Below are positions 26,131 to 39,180 of a stretch of 64,000 nt of DNA, in pieces; the stretch's first letter is position 1, and each line of letters opens with the position of its first letter. The DNA lies in assembly GCF_030936135.1 (NCBI RefSeq), contig NC_082602.1, forward strand, positions 744,001 to 808,000, given 5' to 3'. The translations under genes and the position numbers were made by a program. Origin of the DNA: Gavia stellata (lineage: Eukaryota; Chordata; Aves; Gaviiformes; Gaviidae). The notes beneath the pieces were generated by a model. The model saw only the letters and a program-made list of their open reading frames with translations, ran no database searches and was not told the origin of the DNA.

Positions 26131-29100
26131 TATCTGCGTACACGTCTTCAGGTGTGTGAGTGAAGGTGGCTTTCCTGAAGTTTAGTTGGACGTGCAAAAA
26201 TGTGTGTGAGCTGCCAGGATGGCAGTCTTTGCCGAGCAGAAATAGCACGTCTTCTGACAAAAGCCAGGAATATGTGAGAAACTCCCTATTATTGGATGGA
26301 TGCAATGTTTATCTTGGATCATTCGACCTGGCTTTAGTGTCTGAGTCAACATTGTGCATGTAGCTTTAGAAAAAGAAAGACTTTATTTCTGTCTCATATT
26401 CTCCCCTATTTACGTCTTTCCTAATGTAACTGAGTATCTACAGAAGGGCTGTATTTCTTTTTCCTCTGGCGTCTGTCTATATATATACCCTGTGACGTTG
26501 CAGGAGTGTTTGCTTTGGAAGAAATCTCTCCATCTGAGCCAAACCAAAACCAAACGTGCAAGATAAAGCGTTCCTTTCTTCTTCTCTTAGCGAGAAGGGG
26601 GGCCTGAAGAGTGATAGAAAATTATCACCTGGGAAGGACAGGAAGCCTGTGAAGGTAAATGACCTTTCTCTGTTGAACTAATCCAGTAAGAAACAACTCC
26701 ACGGGAACTGTGAACTTTTAATTATGGGGTTGTATTGGGGGGCGGAGGTGTTAAAACACTGGGGCAGTATTTTAGAAAGGACCTGTGAAACAAGTTGATG
26801 AAAGCCTTTAGGCTTGAGGACAATGGTTCTTTAATAATCCAGCAAGGCTTTCTCATCAGCTGCTTGCATTGCAAAGCATCAGCGCTCAGGGATTGCTTGT
26901 CCCCCCTCACACCCATTGGAGAGGTGCTGCAGCAAACTTGGAAGTTGCAGCGATGTGCATAGCTGATGCAGAGAGGCTTTTTCTTCTCTCCCCCCCCCCC
27001 CATATTGTTACTGCTCCATGGAAGTGATTTCATTACAGTAAAACTGAATTTCGACTCATCTTTGGCTTTCTGAGCAATTCAGAGCTCTGGTTTCTCAAAA
27101 ACTTCCCAAGACTTTGCATTCTTATTGTGCTCAGTCTAAATCCAAAATAGTAAATTTGGCTGAAAATTTTATAAACTTATAGATTGAATAGTCTATATTG
27201 TGCTTGTAGGATACTTTGCAAAATAAGGCCGTTTACTTCTGGTTTAAGTATGGGTTTTCTGAGGTCTGAAGCTGCAGTTTGCTACTTTTTGCTGCTTGTG
27301 AGCTGTAGAAGACACAGAAAGTAACACTTCAAGACTTGCGGTTTTCTAAACACACGGTGTGAAGCTGAGCATGTCTGAGCACTGTGTTTTTGCAGAAATG
27401 CCAATCACCAAGCAAATCTAACAGTACTGCATAAATGAACAGGGCAAGAAAGCAAGTCCAGCTCTTTAGATAGCTCAAGTATTTACCTCTACCCTTTTGT
27501 ACTCCCTATTAGGTATTTTAAACTCATTACAGAATTGCATTTTTGTGAACTGTAATTGCACTCTCAGAGTGATTGGTAGGAAACGCAAGATTTAACAGTC
27601 AGCGGAAGGTCTGCGGAAGTATTGTTCTGGATTAGGCCTTTTTGGTGTGGATGGGGAAGAAACTAATCTCGTCTTCCTCTAGGAAATCGTAGCGTGCAGC
27701 ACGATAATATCCAAGTCATGTCATCCTTCGGGAGTAGTTAAGAATGATCTTTAAAAAGAAGTGGGCAGTTCCTTTGATTCAAGTTTCCAAGAGCACGGGA
27801 AGGACGGTGGTGTCCACAGTTTGATGCACACATCTACCCCACCCAGCTCACGCAGAAACAGCTCCAGTTATTTTTGGCTTTGGATAATCTGCCAGGAATA
27901 ACTGAGAGCAGGGATATCAAGCAGAAGGATTCCCCTCATCTATTCTTTGATCATACGGGGGGGGGGACTTGCAGGATCAATACTGAGTTCAGAATGGTGC
28001 GATGGTCTCCTGTGTGGGTTTTCAAAAGATGTACGTAGTCTTTCTGTTGTGACTGGTGTCAAAACAGCAATGCAAGTGTGAACGCAGTAAATGCCAGCTA
28101 AAATATATTCGATGAATGCCGGGGAAAGGCATTTGGCCATGGCTCGATTTAGCAATTGCCGCGCTGTGTATATGACAGTGTAGTATATTTACAGTGTAAA
28201 TATATTAATAGGTTTTTTAGTATTGAGAGAACTCCTAGTAGTTTCTCTAGTAAGCCTATATATAGGTCGTGGATATATCCTTGGTCATTAAAACTAACCA
28301 TATCAATAGGAAGTGAGTTGAAATGAAATCTGCCACTTACTTGCAAATCAAATCTATGCACATTCATCCTTCTAAAGTACATGACTCCCTAAGAAATTTA
28401 GAAATTGATACACATCGCTCCTCATCCGATGTGGATGGATGCTGCACTTAAGCAGAACTCAAAATGTGCCGGAAAATACAGGCTTCAGCTTCTGCCTGGG
28501 GTGTGCAACGCCTTTTGTGGTCAAAGCTGCTGAGACTTGGCTTCGATGGGGGCAGGATGAAGTTTCTTCAGGTCCTTGTTCAAGTTAGTGCTTGGCATTG
28601 TAGTCAAAGACACGCATTCAGGTGCTTGTAGGAAAGTGTACGTGTAAGAAATATCATGGATTGGGATTTCAGTAAATGCTGAATTTTGGGGGGGGGATAT
28701 GTGTGCTAGGAAGCAGAGTTTTAGTGGTTCTGGTGGAAGGACCAGGCTGTCATTTTTAATGCTTACACAGAACTGATGCTTGGACTTCCTACAGGAATAA
28801 ATTGGACTAGAGGAAATGACTGCCCAGTCTGTAAGTGTGTGCACCAAAGGGAAACCCCATAAATGAATCAAAGGTCCCATCTTTAAACAAGCAGATTGAA
28901 GTAGAAGGTAGTGCTGGTGTTGCATAATTTTTGATGGAACAGAATCTCTAATATTTTTCCGTGTTTGTACCTTGCCATATTTTGCATCCTGTGATCATAC
29001 CCTCTGCTTCTGCAGCACGAGTGACGCTTCCTGCGGGAAGCGTTATTCCCTTGCCTTGTGGGCCAGCCCAGCCTCTTGAACCTGGAGCGCAAAGCCTGGG

Positions 29101-32100
29101 CTATGCAGCGAGCACTTTGGTCTTCGTCCTTTCTTGTTTCTCCTGTGCATCACGGACGTCAAGGTTATAAAAACAAGGTCTAACAGGCCAGCGCCTGAAA
29201 ATAGGGCCTGGGGAACGGTTTTATCACACTTTGATCATTGGTAGAGATATAAGTATAGTTAGATTTTTGAGTTAAACCAAAAACCAGCCCGTGCCTGCGG
29301 TGGCATTGCCGTATGTTCCCTCTCTTTTGGGAGGAGCACGAGGGGGCATATAAACACACTTCCCCAACAAGCCCTTCGAGCCTTTAGTGATTAATGGCTC
29401 ATGCTTCCTGAGCATCATTTCTTCTTCTTCACTGCACTGAATTCATCTGGTCATACTTTGAACCCAGGTAAACTTGTAGCACTCACCGTGTGCTGTGGGT
29501 GGAAGTCGCAAGAAGAGGATGTGTGTTGCAATGATGGGATCGCACGGCTCACCCGCGTGTAAAGCGGTGATAACCCCAGCTGCACCGAGACAGGATGTTG
29601 AGAATACAACACCCTGCGGTCCTCACAAATAGCTCCTTATCGCTTCTGTTGTGTTGTTCCCTTTGCCCTTGGGATGGAGGAAGTAGATATTTGAAGCCCT
29701 AATTTGTAGTATTAATCCACATCATGCTTATTGGTGAGTAAGGTATTGGATAGGCGGGTATATCTGAGTCAGTGCCGTTTAACCAGCGAATATTTACTTT
29801 CAGTTACATAGGAAAAAAAAAAAAAGGGAGCCGGAGGTAGCGATTAATCGGTAACTAGCTTGTGTTTCATCTTCAGAGTCTGAGTGGGGTAGACATTGTT
29901 CTGGGTCTGCTACCTGGGTACGAGAGAGAAGATGCTCATTGCGTGAACAGCAGGTGTAGATCATGCGTTTGGGGTAATTAACCGTCCTGCTGAGGTGCCG
30001 CAAAAATACATTGCAAATTAAGAAGTTAGAATACAAACCAGAGGGAAATCCGTGGGGCTCTCACGGCGTGCAAACAAATACTCAGGATGTGGAGGCTGGG
30101 TTAGTTTATCTTTAACAGCAAAAAGCCCCTCCACACCCGGGAGCCCTATTGTTGACCTCTAGCACGAACCATGATCATGTATTAACTCTTGCTTTGTTTT
30201 TTGGGGTGGGTTTTTTTTACTGTTGTGGGTTTTCTTTTTTTCTTTTTTTTTTTTTTTTTTAAGATGCTAATTTTGCTTGTACTGGAAAGTGTTGGCTCCT
30301 TTTAGGTCTTTCAGATGAAGAAGAAACTCCTTTGAAGAGCAAGAGGTAGCGTCAGCAGAGCATGAAGTTGGTATTTGCAGAAGGGTTGCGGTGCTGCTGC
30401 TGAAGAAAAGAGGAAATGGGAGGAAATAGCCATTTCTCCTGTCTCTGCTCCTCCTTGGCGTAGAGATCAGCATTAGTACCACTTGAAACCTCACTGTTTT
30501 AATATAGGGATTGCTGGGCAGGCCTACAATGGGGTGGCGGTACTCCTCTTTTTTATTGTTTCTGAAGGGAAACGCATTTGCCTTGCAGTGCTCTGCACAA
30601 GCCGAAGTATGGACATTTTGGCTCCGTTCACGCATAATAAATTAGAGACTTGCTGTATCCAGCCAGCCAGACTTAAAACAAGCGAGGGTATTTTCCCAAA
30701 AGGCTCTTGATTGCTGCTTGGATGATGGCAGCAGCTGCCATCCATCATTACATGCCGTGGTTTTGGGTAAGGCCAACTTGATCTGTCAAAAGCTTTAAGG
30801 AACCCAGAGCACCTGGTATGTGCCAAACTACTGGTATCCAAAACCAGCAGCGTTGTGGCAAGATGTGGGGCAAATAACAAAGGAATTAACTCTTTGATTA
30901 AAAAAAAAAAATCAATGGTGCTACCAGTCTGTGTCCTATTGCAGTATTTGGTGAGGAAACAATCCATTGCCGGCCTGTAAACAGAGGGCTTTGGGTTGAA
31001 ATTTTGGGTTTGGAAGAAATACAACCAAATTGACCTTCTGAGGCGGTGACTTCTTTAGCCAGAGAATTTTGACACACCTGGGTAATGAGACTTTTCAGAG
31101 GAAAAAATAAGTGGAGAAGAGAATAGGCGTTGCACTTCATGAGCTGGGAGTGCTGTAGCTGGATGCGGGATGCAGTCACGTGTGAATAACGCCCTGCCGT
31201 GTGAAAAATGTCCATCTAGTTGAGACGGTGAGTTTGAAAAGGGTGTCTTGTTTCTATTTTTCTCTTTTATGGAAAGCTTCACTCTTTTGGCTTAAAATGT
31301 GACCGCAGTGATATTAAACACTTGCTTTGAACTGGGTATCTGATTGCACATCCCCTGTACAAAAGTGAATTGCAGTAACAGAGGGTGCTGCCTTGGTTTT
31401 TGTCTCCTCTTGCCTCTGGAGAAATGCTGGGCGTTAGACTCCACAGAGCAACCCCAGCTTCTAATGGCAGAGCCGCCGCTGAGAAAAACCGGGTGTTTTC
31501 TCCGATGATCTAAAGGGCGACCGTGGTGTTTAACCAGGAACAGCAGAAGGATGTGAACACCCTGCAGCCCAGGGAAGCACGCGTGATGAGCGAAAGGCCT
31601 GATCTGATCCGTTTACAAAGATGATGCCAGTTAGACGAGAACTCCAGAGCTTTAAGCTGTTTGCGTGGCTGGCACAACGCGAGTGGCATGGAGGCAGCAG
31701 AAGGGTCCCGTGTCCTGGCGGATCTCCAGGATGCGTGGGGATCCCGTTCCCGCTGGTGTTTCTGCCATCCTTTTTACAACTTTCAGGCCCAGCGAGCTCA
31801 CAGGGACGCACAGCGGGGAGGGGGGGTTGCGTGATCCCTCAGAGCTGTCGCAACGTGGGGAGTCCCGTGACCGTGGTCAGATGCAGAAAGGGAGTGAACT
31901 GGGAGCTGCCGAGGAACAGGTCAGCCAGCCAAAGCATCGGGAGGTTGCAAAACCGCTGCGAGGTCAGAGTACAAACACGTGTTCAAATGCAACAACACAA
32001 CGTATTTCTTAATTTGTTTCTGAAGGAGGAGCAGGGGATGTTTTCAGCTGAGTTTCCAGAAGACGCTAGTTTCCTGGCGGGCTGCGTGACCATCCTCTTT

Positions 32101-33079
32101 GCAGTGATTTAAAATACCCCTTCGTTCTTGCACACATGCTCAAGCAAGCGATGCTGAAATTAGCTCCTTTGTTGGAGGAAAGACTTTTGTTCAGGTAACT
32201 CGGTTCAACTTAAAAGCAGGTTGAGCTTTTTATAGGAAAAGGAGAAGTGTGGTTTCCTCTGGACATTACTCCGTGAGTCACACGTTGTATGACACAGCAT
32301 TCCTCTCTGGCAACTTAATTGCTGGAGCTGATGAGTACATTGGTACTCCAGAACCACCCTTTGTGTTTGATACACCTGAACGCTTAACCTGGCATTTCTG
32401 GAAGTTATTTTAATAAATACTTCATAGATTTTAAAGTCAACCTTTTAAGGTTTCTAGTGTGTATCAGAACCGCATTAAAGTAAATTTAATGACATTTTTT
32501 CAGTTTCAAAAGCAACTGCCCGTTCTTAACAGCCTTGCATGTAAGAAGTTGTAATGGCTGTTCATGCTGTAACACAGATGTAATAATAATACTACTGTTA
32601 TAAATAAATCATCTAAAGCTTCAGGTTATTTCTCAAATAGGAAGGATTATAGATTTGGGGGCGGGGGATTGTCCACTGCATTTATTTTTTCTGTTTGTTT
32701 GGGGTTTTTTGTGTGTTTTGTTCTGGTTTTTTGTTAGCTACTGGCCTGTTCAAGATCATATATTATATCAAAGGAATATTCATGTTTGCTGGTTGAAAAC
32801 CCTCAAAAGACAGGGTGGAGCAGTGATGGCCAGAATAGGTTTGTTTTAGAGACAAGCGTTTTTGCATCTTTAATAAAAAATGCTTCATTTCTGGATCATA
32901 AAGCAGATGTGCCGAAAAGTCTCCTCCAAAGCTGTTCAAAACTTAGCAATGTCCTCAGTTTTGTGTTTTCTTTACAAAGACATTTCAGCTTAAGGGAAGT
33001 GGTTAAAAAACCCCAGCTTGGAGCAGAAAGAAATAATAAGCTTGATATAAATAATAAGCAACAGGATTTGTTGCATTCA
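26131..33079. other. Intron-like non-coding DNA, no gene seen
   Basis: No recognisable gene on either strand. The longest open frame is a 166-codon minus-strand frame at 30524-31024, which shows no known motif. Homopolymers include C12 at 26990-27001, G10 at about 27957-27966, a G-run near 28688 and a long T/C tract near 30229-30260. A + strand G/T-rich tract lies at about 32680-32745. A CpG-enriched patch at 31.4-32.0 kb is listed separately. Confidence 0.65.
31465..31980. promoter_or_regulatory. CpG-enriched patch, possible regulatory element
   Basis: About thirty CpG dinucleotides occur in roughly 520 bases, against a CpG-poor background on both sides. The patch is less dense than the island at 37.6 kb, and no TATA box or clear exon is visible. 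Two overlapping + strand frames (31621-32112 and 31665-32012) are open here, probably because of the GC content. It could be an enhancer, a weak promoter or simply a GC-rich patch. Confidence 0.3.
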
Positions 33080-33592
33080 CAGCACCTCAAATACTGTGTT
33101 CAGTTTTGGGCCCCTCACTCCAAGAAGACATTGAGGTGCTGGAGCGTGTCCAGAAAAGGGCGACGGAGCTGGTGAGGGGTCTGGAGCACGAGTCTGATGA
33201 GGAGCAGCTGAAGGAATTGGGGTTGCTCAGTCTGGAGAAGAGGAGGCTGAGGGGAGACCTCATCGCTCTCTACATCTACCTGAAAGGGGGTTGCAGAGAG
33301 GTGGGTGTGGGTCTCTTCTCCCAAGTGACTAGCGATTGAACAAGAGGAAATGGCCTCAAGTTGCACCAGGGGAGGTTCAGGCTGGATATCAGGAAAAATA
33401 TCTTTACTGGGAGAGTGGTGAAGCATTGGAAGAGGCTGCCCAGGGAGGTGGTGGAGTCACCATACCTGGAGGTGTTCAAAAAAACGTGTGGACGTGGCAC
33501 TGCGGGACATGGTTTAGTGGGCATGGTGGTGTTGGGTTGACGGTTGGACTTGATGATCTTACAGGTCTTTTCCAACCTTAGTGATTCTGCGA
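33080..33592 (+). mobile_element. CR1 retrotransposon, 5'-truncated, sense orientation
   Basis: About 510 bases of sense CR1. The ORF2 C-terminal part is visible as [12 protein letters not shown], a frameshift, then [38 protein letters not shown] and YLKGGC (33106-33339). A stop after QVTSD interrupts the rest. The 3' UTR and the tail (GTGATTCTGCGA) match the copies at 14671 and 45029. It is dead, with at least one frameshift and one stop. Confidence 0.95.
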
Positions 33593-36500
33593 TCTGCGTT
33601 ATGGATTGCACAGTGAGTTTGCTATAAACTAGGTCACTTGTTTTGGGGGGGTGAAAGTGCTGAAAGAGTTATAAGCAGCAATCTTGGAGTGGCATGGGTT
33701 GTTCAGCGTATTGTGATACTAAATGTTAAGTAGAGGGTTTGATGCTTACAGCAAATAGTAATTCAGTGCAAAAGCTAATGCTTCCTTTCAAATGAGCAGG
33801 TAGTCATATTGTAGTTAAGACCAAGTAGCTTTGCTCTGAAGAGAACGGGCTATGTGTTTCGAATAATTTTCAAAAACTTGTCCTCGAGCTGTTGTTGAAC
33901 GCAGTGTTTTAAAGTGTTTTGAAGCAAACAGAGGTCAGAGCAGCTTTTTAACGCTCCTGTAGCACACTTTTTCTGATGTATCAGTGACCAGAGTCAGGTT
34001 ACTTAAAGGAAAAAAAGACACACACAAAAAAAAAAATGCTTAAAAGGTTTTTTGGGATACATGTCGTGGATGTATGGATTTCTGTTGCTCATGTGAAGCA
34101 ATATGAACATATCCTCTCTGGTAGGTCTTGATCCTAGAAATCGGTAATCAGTCTTTGAACTTGTACCTGCTTTTGCACTGGTAGTGGTCCTCGGTAGCCA
34201 GCAAGCCCCGTGCCTCCCTGCTGGGTCCTGTAAAAATGCTTCCTGAAAAGGTAAACGTCTAGTTCCTTCATTAAAGCCTTGCGTTGGAAAGAGAGCTGCT
34301 TGCTAACTTAAGGAGAGAGAAATGCATCGCTTTAAAAATTGTCGCCTGTTTTATGACGTCTCCAGAGATGGGAGAAGGTAAAGCTACTCTGTCTGTATCA
34401 GTTGCTTTTAAACTTTTTCTTTTTTTCTTTTTTTTTTTCCTGACTCAGGCTGCCTTCCTCTTTTTACACCAAAACATTTTTACATCTTGATGCTTTTTGT
34501 TTCTCGCCCATGCCTGCAGCTCCGTTGGATGTAGTATCATGGCCGTTTTTCTTCATCTGGGTCGCGGTGCTTGGGCCTCTGGGTTGAGTTTGCTTGGTGG
34601 TATGAATGGGTAGTGTGGTTTGGTTTTTTTTAACTTGTGCTAGACTTTACTTCCCACCTTCAGTGCTGGATTTCGTCTGCTAATTCCATAATTTCTTTGC
34701 TGATGGGCAAGGGAGAAGGTGACTCATTATAATCTGCTTACTCTGACTTTTTTTGATGTTTAGGTAGATTTAAGCTATCAAGGCAAGGAAGACCTTTCCT
34801 CAGCAAGGCTTTTGGAAGGATGCTCTCTTGCCAGTGCATGTGGTGCTTGAATTACCAAGAAGTATCAGCGCTGAAGCTCGGTAGTAGCTATTTCTCTTAA
34901 GTGCCAGCAGTCAACCCCAAATCTAGCGTTGTGTCACATAGCTCATGTCCTGATCAGGAAAGAAGCAAACAGGTCAACGCTCGCTGGCCGTCTCTCTTCT
35001 TCAGGCATTTTTATGGTGATCGTCATCCTCATATTGAAGCACGATGTGGGAAGGTGGAGATGAAGCAGAGCAATAGCCACTTAACTGAGAGCAGTACTCC
35101 CAGATGTTCAGTGCTATAGAAAGAAAATGATGTAATCAGTTCAGGCTGTCCTCCGTTTTAGCCCTTAGGCTAAATATGTCCTGGCCGAAGTGTGTAGGAG
35201 AAAAAAAACCCCTTTGCAAGTACTTCGGAAAAGTTCATTAAGTATGTTTCTTCTTATTTGTTTAGGGCTTACAGGGTATTAAGTTGTATCTGTCTGGACA
35301 CATGCAATATTTAAATGCATAATGATTAAACATGTTGAAAAGGTGTTCCCAAAGCTCGCTTTTAATTACCTGTAATACTCGTCAAACTGTCGTCTCTTCT
35401 CCCTTCTGGCCCCACCTCACTCGTGGGAAAACAGGGCTGGCTTCGTTACGTGCCTTGAGGTCACTGAACCCATACAGTCGTGGATCACTGAGGGGAAAAA
35501 ATGGCGAAGATAAGATCTGCTGGAATAAAAAAAGAGGATTTTTCTCAAATGTGAATGCATTTATTGTCAGAAGTGAGTTATTAAGTTTGCCTCTGTCGTC
35601 ACCAGGTGAATTCTGCTGTCCCATGAGGTGTGCATTGGCCCAAAGTAGGCGTGAGTGTCATCTACATAACGAAGAATCCACGGCCTGTAGTGTGTCTTCT
35701 AATTAATCCCTTGATTCCTCATATATATGCTCAGTGGGAGGAATTTACAGAATTGGTACCGATTGAATTAAATCCAAGAAATCTTTAGGTAACGAGTAAT
35801 TACCTGTTCTACTCCAGAATCCCTCCTAGAAAGCGGGACGAGGTTGGGCAGATGCGCCTGTTGAGTGTTATGGAGCTCCATTACTAAAAGGCTGCTGGAA
35901 AAAAAGCATAGGGAGCTCGCTAGTGGCTAATCCACACTTCTCATCTCTCCTCAGATTTAAAATAAAATGGACTGACTTGGACTTGACTCTCCAGCCTGCT
36001 AGAGGTACAGTTTAACTGTTAAAATTCTTCCTAAAAGAGTTCTGAAAAAGGAAATCTGACGGTTAGTTCACTTGAGCCGGGGTCTGCCAGCTGCCACGTT
36101 AATGATGATCTGCAGGAAAAGGAGAATGAGCCTATGTGGTTTTTAATTCTTAAATTAGGGAAAAAGCTATTTGAGAAAGGGACAAGCTGGACCGTTAAAA
36201 CTAAGTGGGGGTTATTTTGTTGATCTTTAAGACAAAAGACTTTTTAAAATTAATTAAAGGCAGGGGAATTGGCTGGCCTCACTGAGACAAGACACTTGCT
36301 GTGTTCTCCTTGAATTGGTGCTTGCAGACATACAACTTGATGTTCAGAGTCCTTCATCGAAACCTTCTCCCCACCCCTCTCCTCACCAGTATTTGAAGGT
36401 TAGTGACAAACCCGTGGACTTTTTTGGCTTCTGGACTTTGTGGAGGAGCTGATTGTGAACACGTTGTTTCATTCGATACCTGGCTGTCTGCATGTATTAG

Positions 36501-37540
36501 GAGCAAGGACTGGTGGGCTGTGCCCAGGGGCATGTATCTATTAAAAAACCCCAGACCAACTATTCCTTAAAAATACTTATTTTCCATACGACAAGATTAG
36601 CGTGGAGGGATTTCTGTGTGCGGCTTCTGAAAAGACTTTTTCCACCCTGTGTTTCTTCGATGGGGCTCTGCAGATTCCTCGGGATTACTGGCAACAGGCT
36701 CCCGCTCCTGGGGTGGAGTCCAGAAAACCTGATGCTGCTATTTGTTAATGCTGGTGTCTTCCCCCCCATTATTTCATCCGTGGAGTGGAAGCAGGCCACT
36801 TCATACGCCTCTGACTTCACTTCTGGACAGTATCTCCTTTGCTTACAGCGGCCAGTGGACTGCGTAGAGTCTTTGCTGTCATGTAAGCTGCTGGAAAACA
36901 CTCTGCCAGCGCTGCTCATCCCATCAGTCTTTCCAACATGTGGCTTCGGTCTGCTTTGTATTGTGGTTTTGTACTCAGTTACGTGGACCTCTCCGCTGTC
37001 CCATGGCGAGCGGCCGGTAGACATCCTCCACTCCCTCTCATGCTCAGCGGGGATGCTCCACACCTTCCTTTCCCACTTATCCTCACCACCCCCTATATTT
37101 GTGTGCAGGAGGTGCTAGCCTCCTCCGTCCTCTGTGTTTCCAGTCCTGGGTGTGTCTTTTGAGATAAAGGCTAGATGCGTGCCCTCGGGGACCGGTGATG
37201 CTGTCTACCCGGGGACTCTGCTGCTGGTGGCAGAGGTGGGATGTAGCCAAAAACTTCATTGAAAGGTTGGGGATTTTGTTGTTTCGCTTTGTTTTTAGCA
37301 TGGTGAAATATGACTTTTTGTGGTTTGGGGTGGTGTGGGTTGGGTTTTTTTTTTGGGTAGGACTTAACATCTGGTATTTATATATATATATATCGGAAAA
37401 ATGAATCCTTCCTCCCAGCACTGACTTTTTCAGCTACACAGTGTCATCTTGAGTCTTTCAAAAGTAATACTAATGCAACCTTTGCTTTGGGTTACTCGCA
37501 CACATTAAGAATCAACAGACTTGAATTTATATGATAATTT
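33593..37540. other. Intron-like non-coding DNA upstream of the CpG island
   Basis: No gene is recognised. The stretch contains a T/C tract near 34416-34438 and an unexplained pair of long overlapping frames: 201 codons on + at 36513-37118, and 167 codons on minus at 36560-37063. Neither shows a domain I know. G/T-rich sequence with clustered G-runs lies at 37300-37360, and a TA microsatellite at about 37378-37393. Confidence 0.65.
37327..37357 (+). repeat. G/T-rich tract with four G-runs (possible G-quadruplex)
   Basis: Four G-runs of three or four bases lie at 37327-37330, 37337-37339, 37342-37344 and 37355-37357, separated by loops of 6, 2 and 10 bases. This fits a relaxed quadruplex pattern on the + strand, about 250 bases upstream of the CpG island. 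It may equally be simple low-complexity sequence. Confidence 0.4.
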
Positions 37541-37610
37541 TATTTCCCCCCCCCCCTTCTTTTAGCTGTTATTTTGCTGGTAAAACCCAGAGCTGCTGTA
37601 GGAAACTGCA

Positions 37611-38030
37611 GCCCTCTGGCCGGGCTGGCGCTCCCGTCCCTCCTCCTCCGTCTCCTCCTCTCGCCCGCTGCTGACGCACTCGGCAGGGCGAGACAACACG
37701 ACCGGGGAGGGAGCGGCGGCAGACAGCGGGCGAGCGTTCGCTTCGTCGCCTCCGGTGCACCGCTCACCTCTCGTGCTTTTGCTTTCCAGGTGCTTCCCGC
37801 CCAGGGCTGGGGAGCAGAGGGGAGAGGAGCGCTGGCGAAGCCCGGCGCGACGCTGCCGGCGTGGGGAAGTTGAAAGGCAACTTTTAATTTAAAGGAAGTT
37901 CAGCTTGCGAAGGAGACTCCGGTGAGATCCTCGGGTCCGGGAGTTGCTCTGCTGAAGCGGCGGAAGGATCGTAAAACGCTTCAGCTTGCAGAGGCCTTGC
38001 TGCTGTCTTGCCATAAGCGTCGCGTCTGGC
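37611..38030 (+). promoter_or_regulatory. CpG island, candidate alternative promoter of SGMS1
   Basis: About forty CpG dinucleotides lie in about 410 bases (37620-38026), in a region otherwise strongly depleted of CpG. This is by far the most CpG-dense segment of the window. Such islands usually mark promoters in vertebrates. Good GT donors follow (37922 GTGAGA and 38087 GTGAGT), so a spliced non-coding first exon reading on the + strand toward the SGMS1 coding exon 21.5 kb downstream is plausible. From general knowledge, mammalian SGMS1 has several non-coding 5' exons and alternative promoters. No TATA box is visible, as is normal for CpG-island promoters. Orientation is inferred from the donors and from the gene downstream. 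Confidence 0.6.
37790..37921 (+). other. Candidate non-coding exon inside the CpG island
   Basis: A pyrimidine-rich stretch ending CTTTCCAG (AG at 37788-37789) precedes 132 bases that end at CCG|GTGAGA (donor GT at 37922-37923). This could be an internal 5' UTR exon. Alternatively it is the 3' part of a longer first exon starting within the island, for which the acceptor-like sequence would be irrelevant. A second donor-like GTGAGT at 38087-38092 would give a longer form. The assignment rests on splice consensus and island position only. Confidence 0.35.
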
Positions 38031-39180
38031 TGTCAGCTGGGAAGAGGAAAAGTTGGCTGCTGTTATCTGCCGTCTGATTTCCATGAGTGAGTAGCTCTCC
38101 AGCTCTGGATGATCCCGTTTTAGTCAAAAGGAGTGTTTGACTGCTGGTGAAGGGCCAGGGGCTGTGTTTTGGAAGCGTGCAGAAGGACTCGGATACAATA
38201 AGATCTAAAATGTGGCTTTTGAGGATTTTTTTTTTTTTTTTCTTTTAAAGGTGGCATTCAAGCTTGTGGTTAGTCTCTTGTTTGTTGGTTGTTTTTTGGT
38301 TTGGTTTCTCTTTTTCCCAAATAAAAGCCAGCCAGGCTGCCAGCAACTGGGGCAGCACTTACCCGGCCAGTGAGTACCCTTGTCTTGTCCCCCCTGAATT
38401 GCATCCGGGATCCAGCATGTTTCCATCAAACAGGTTCATCTCTCGCCATGGCCGGACATTGAGGCACGATGGAGTTTCTCCGTGGTTTCTAGGTTTGGAG
38501 GTTTTGTTTGCAGCACACGGGTACGAGGTAATCCGAGTTAGGCGGTGCAGCAGCGGCGCTTGCTTGCACAAACTAAAAGTCAGGGACAAGCTGCTGTCCC
38601 TTTTGCCATCCTCGACACCTCTCCACACCCCTAACCCCCTCCTTAATAGCTGCCAAATATCCCCAGGGCAATTGCAGCGGGTGTTTATATGAAACAGTAA
38701 GAGCAAGAATGTATTTTAGACTTTATGTGAGGTTTTTTGGCAGCTGTGCATAGGAAGAGGCAGTGCCATGAGACTGTGCCGCTCCGCATGTGTCACGGTT
38801 TCACCCGCCGCCCAAAAACGTGAATGCTTCAGTTGTAGAGGAGGGTGGCCCTGGGTCTGTAGAGGAACGCAGTGAGTCACGGGGAAACCCCAGAAATCCT
38901 CTCGGTGAGCTGAATGCATTTCAGAAAGAGAAATATAACTTTATTCGTAAGCTGTGTCTTAAATACGCAGCTGAGTCGTTCCACGGTCTGTGATCCTCTT
39001 TGTGCGTTTCTGGCATAGCCACCTTTTCTTCTCATCGTAAACCGCTTTTTTTGAACTGAATGCTTTAATCTGGAAGCTTTCTGATAGATTTATAGTGATG
39101 AGTTGAACAATTGCTTTTTTACTTGACTTTTGGGGAAGAAACTAGAAAACCTGTGCTTGCAGTAGCTCATCTCTGTGTGT

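Noticed and set aside
30524..31024. 166-codon minus ORF
   Set aside because: No recognisable motif. It runs through a poly-T/A tract translated as Phe-rich sequence, which fits chance.
37569..37873. Coding frames on both strands across the CpG island
   Set aside because: Open frames are expected in CpG-rich DNA, where stop codons are rare. The peptides are Arg/Gly/Ala/Pro-rich with no domain.
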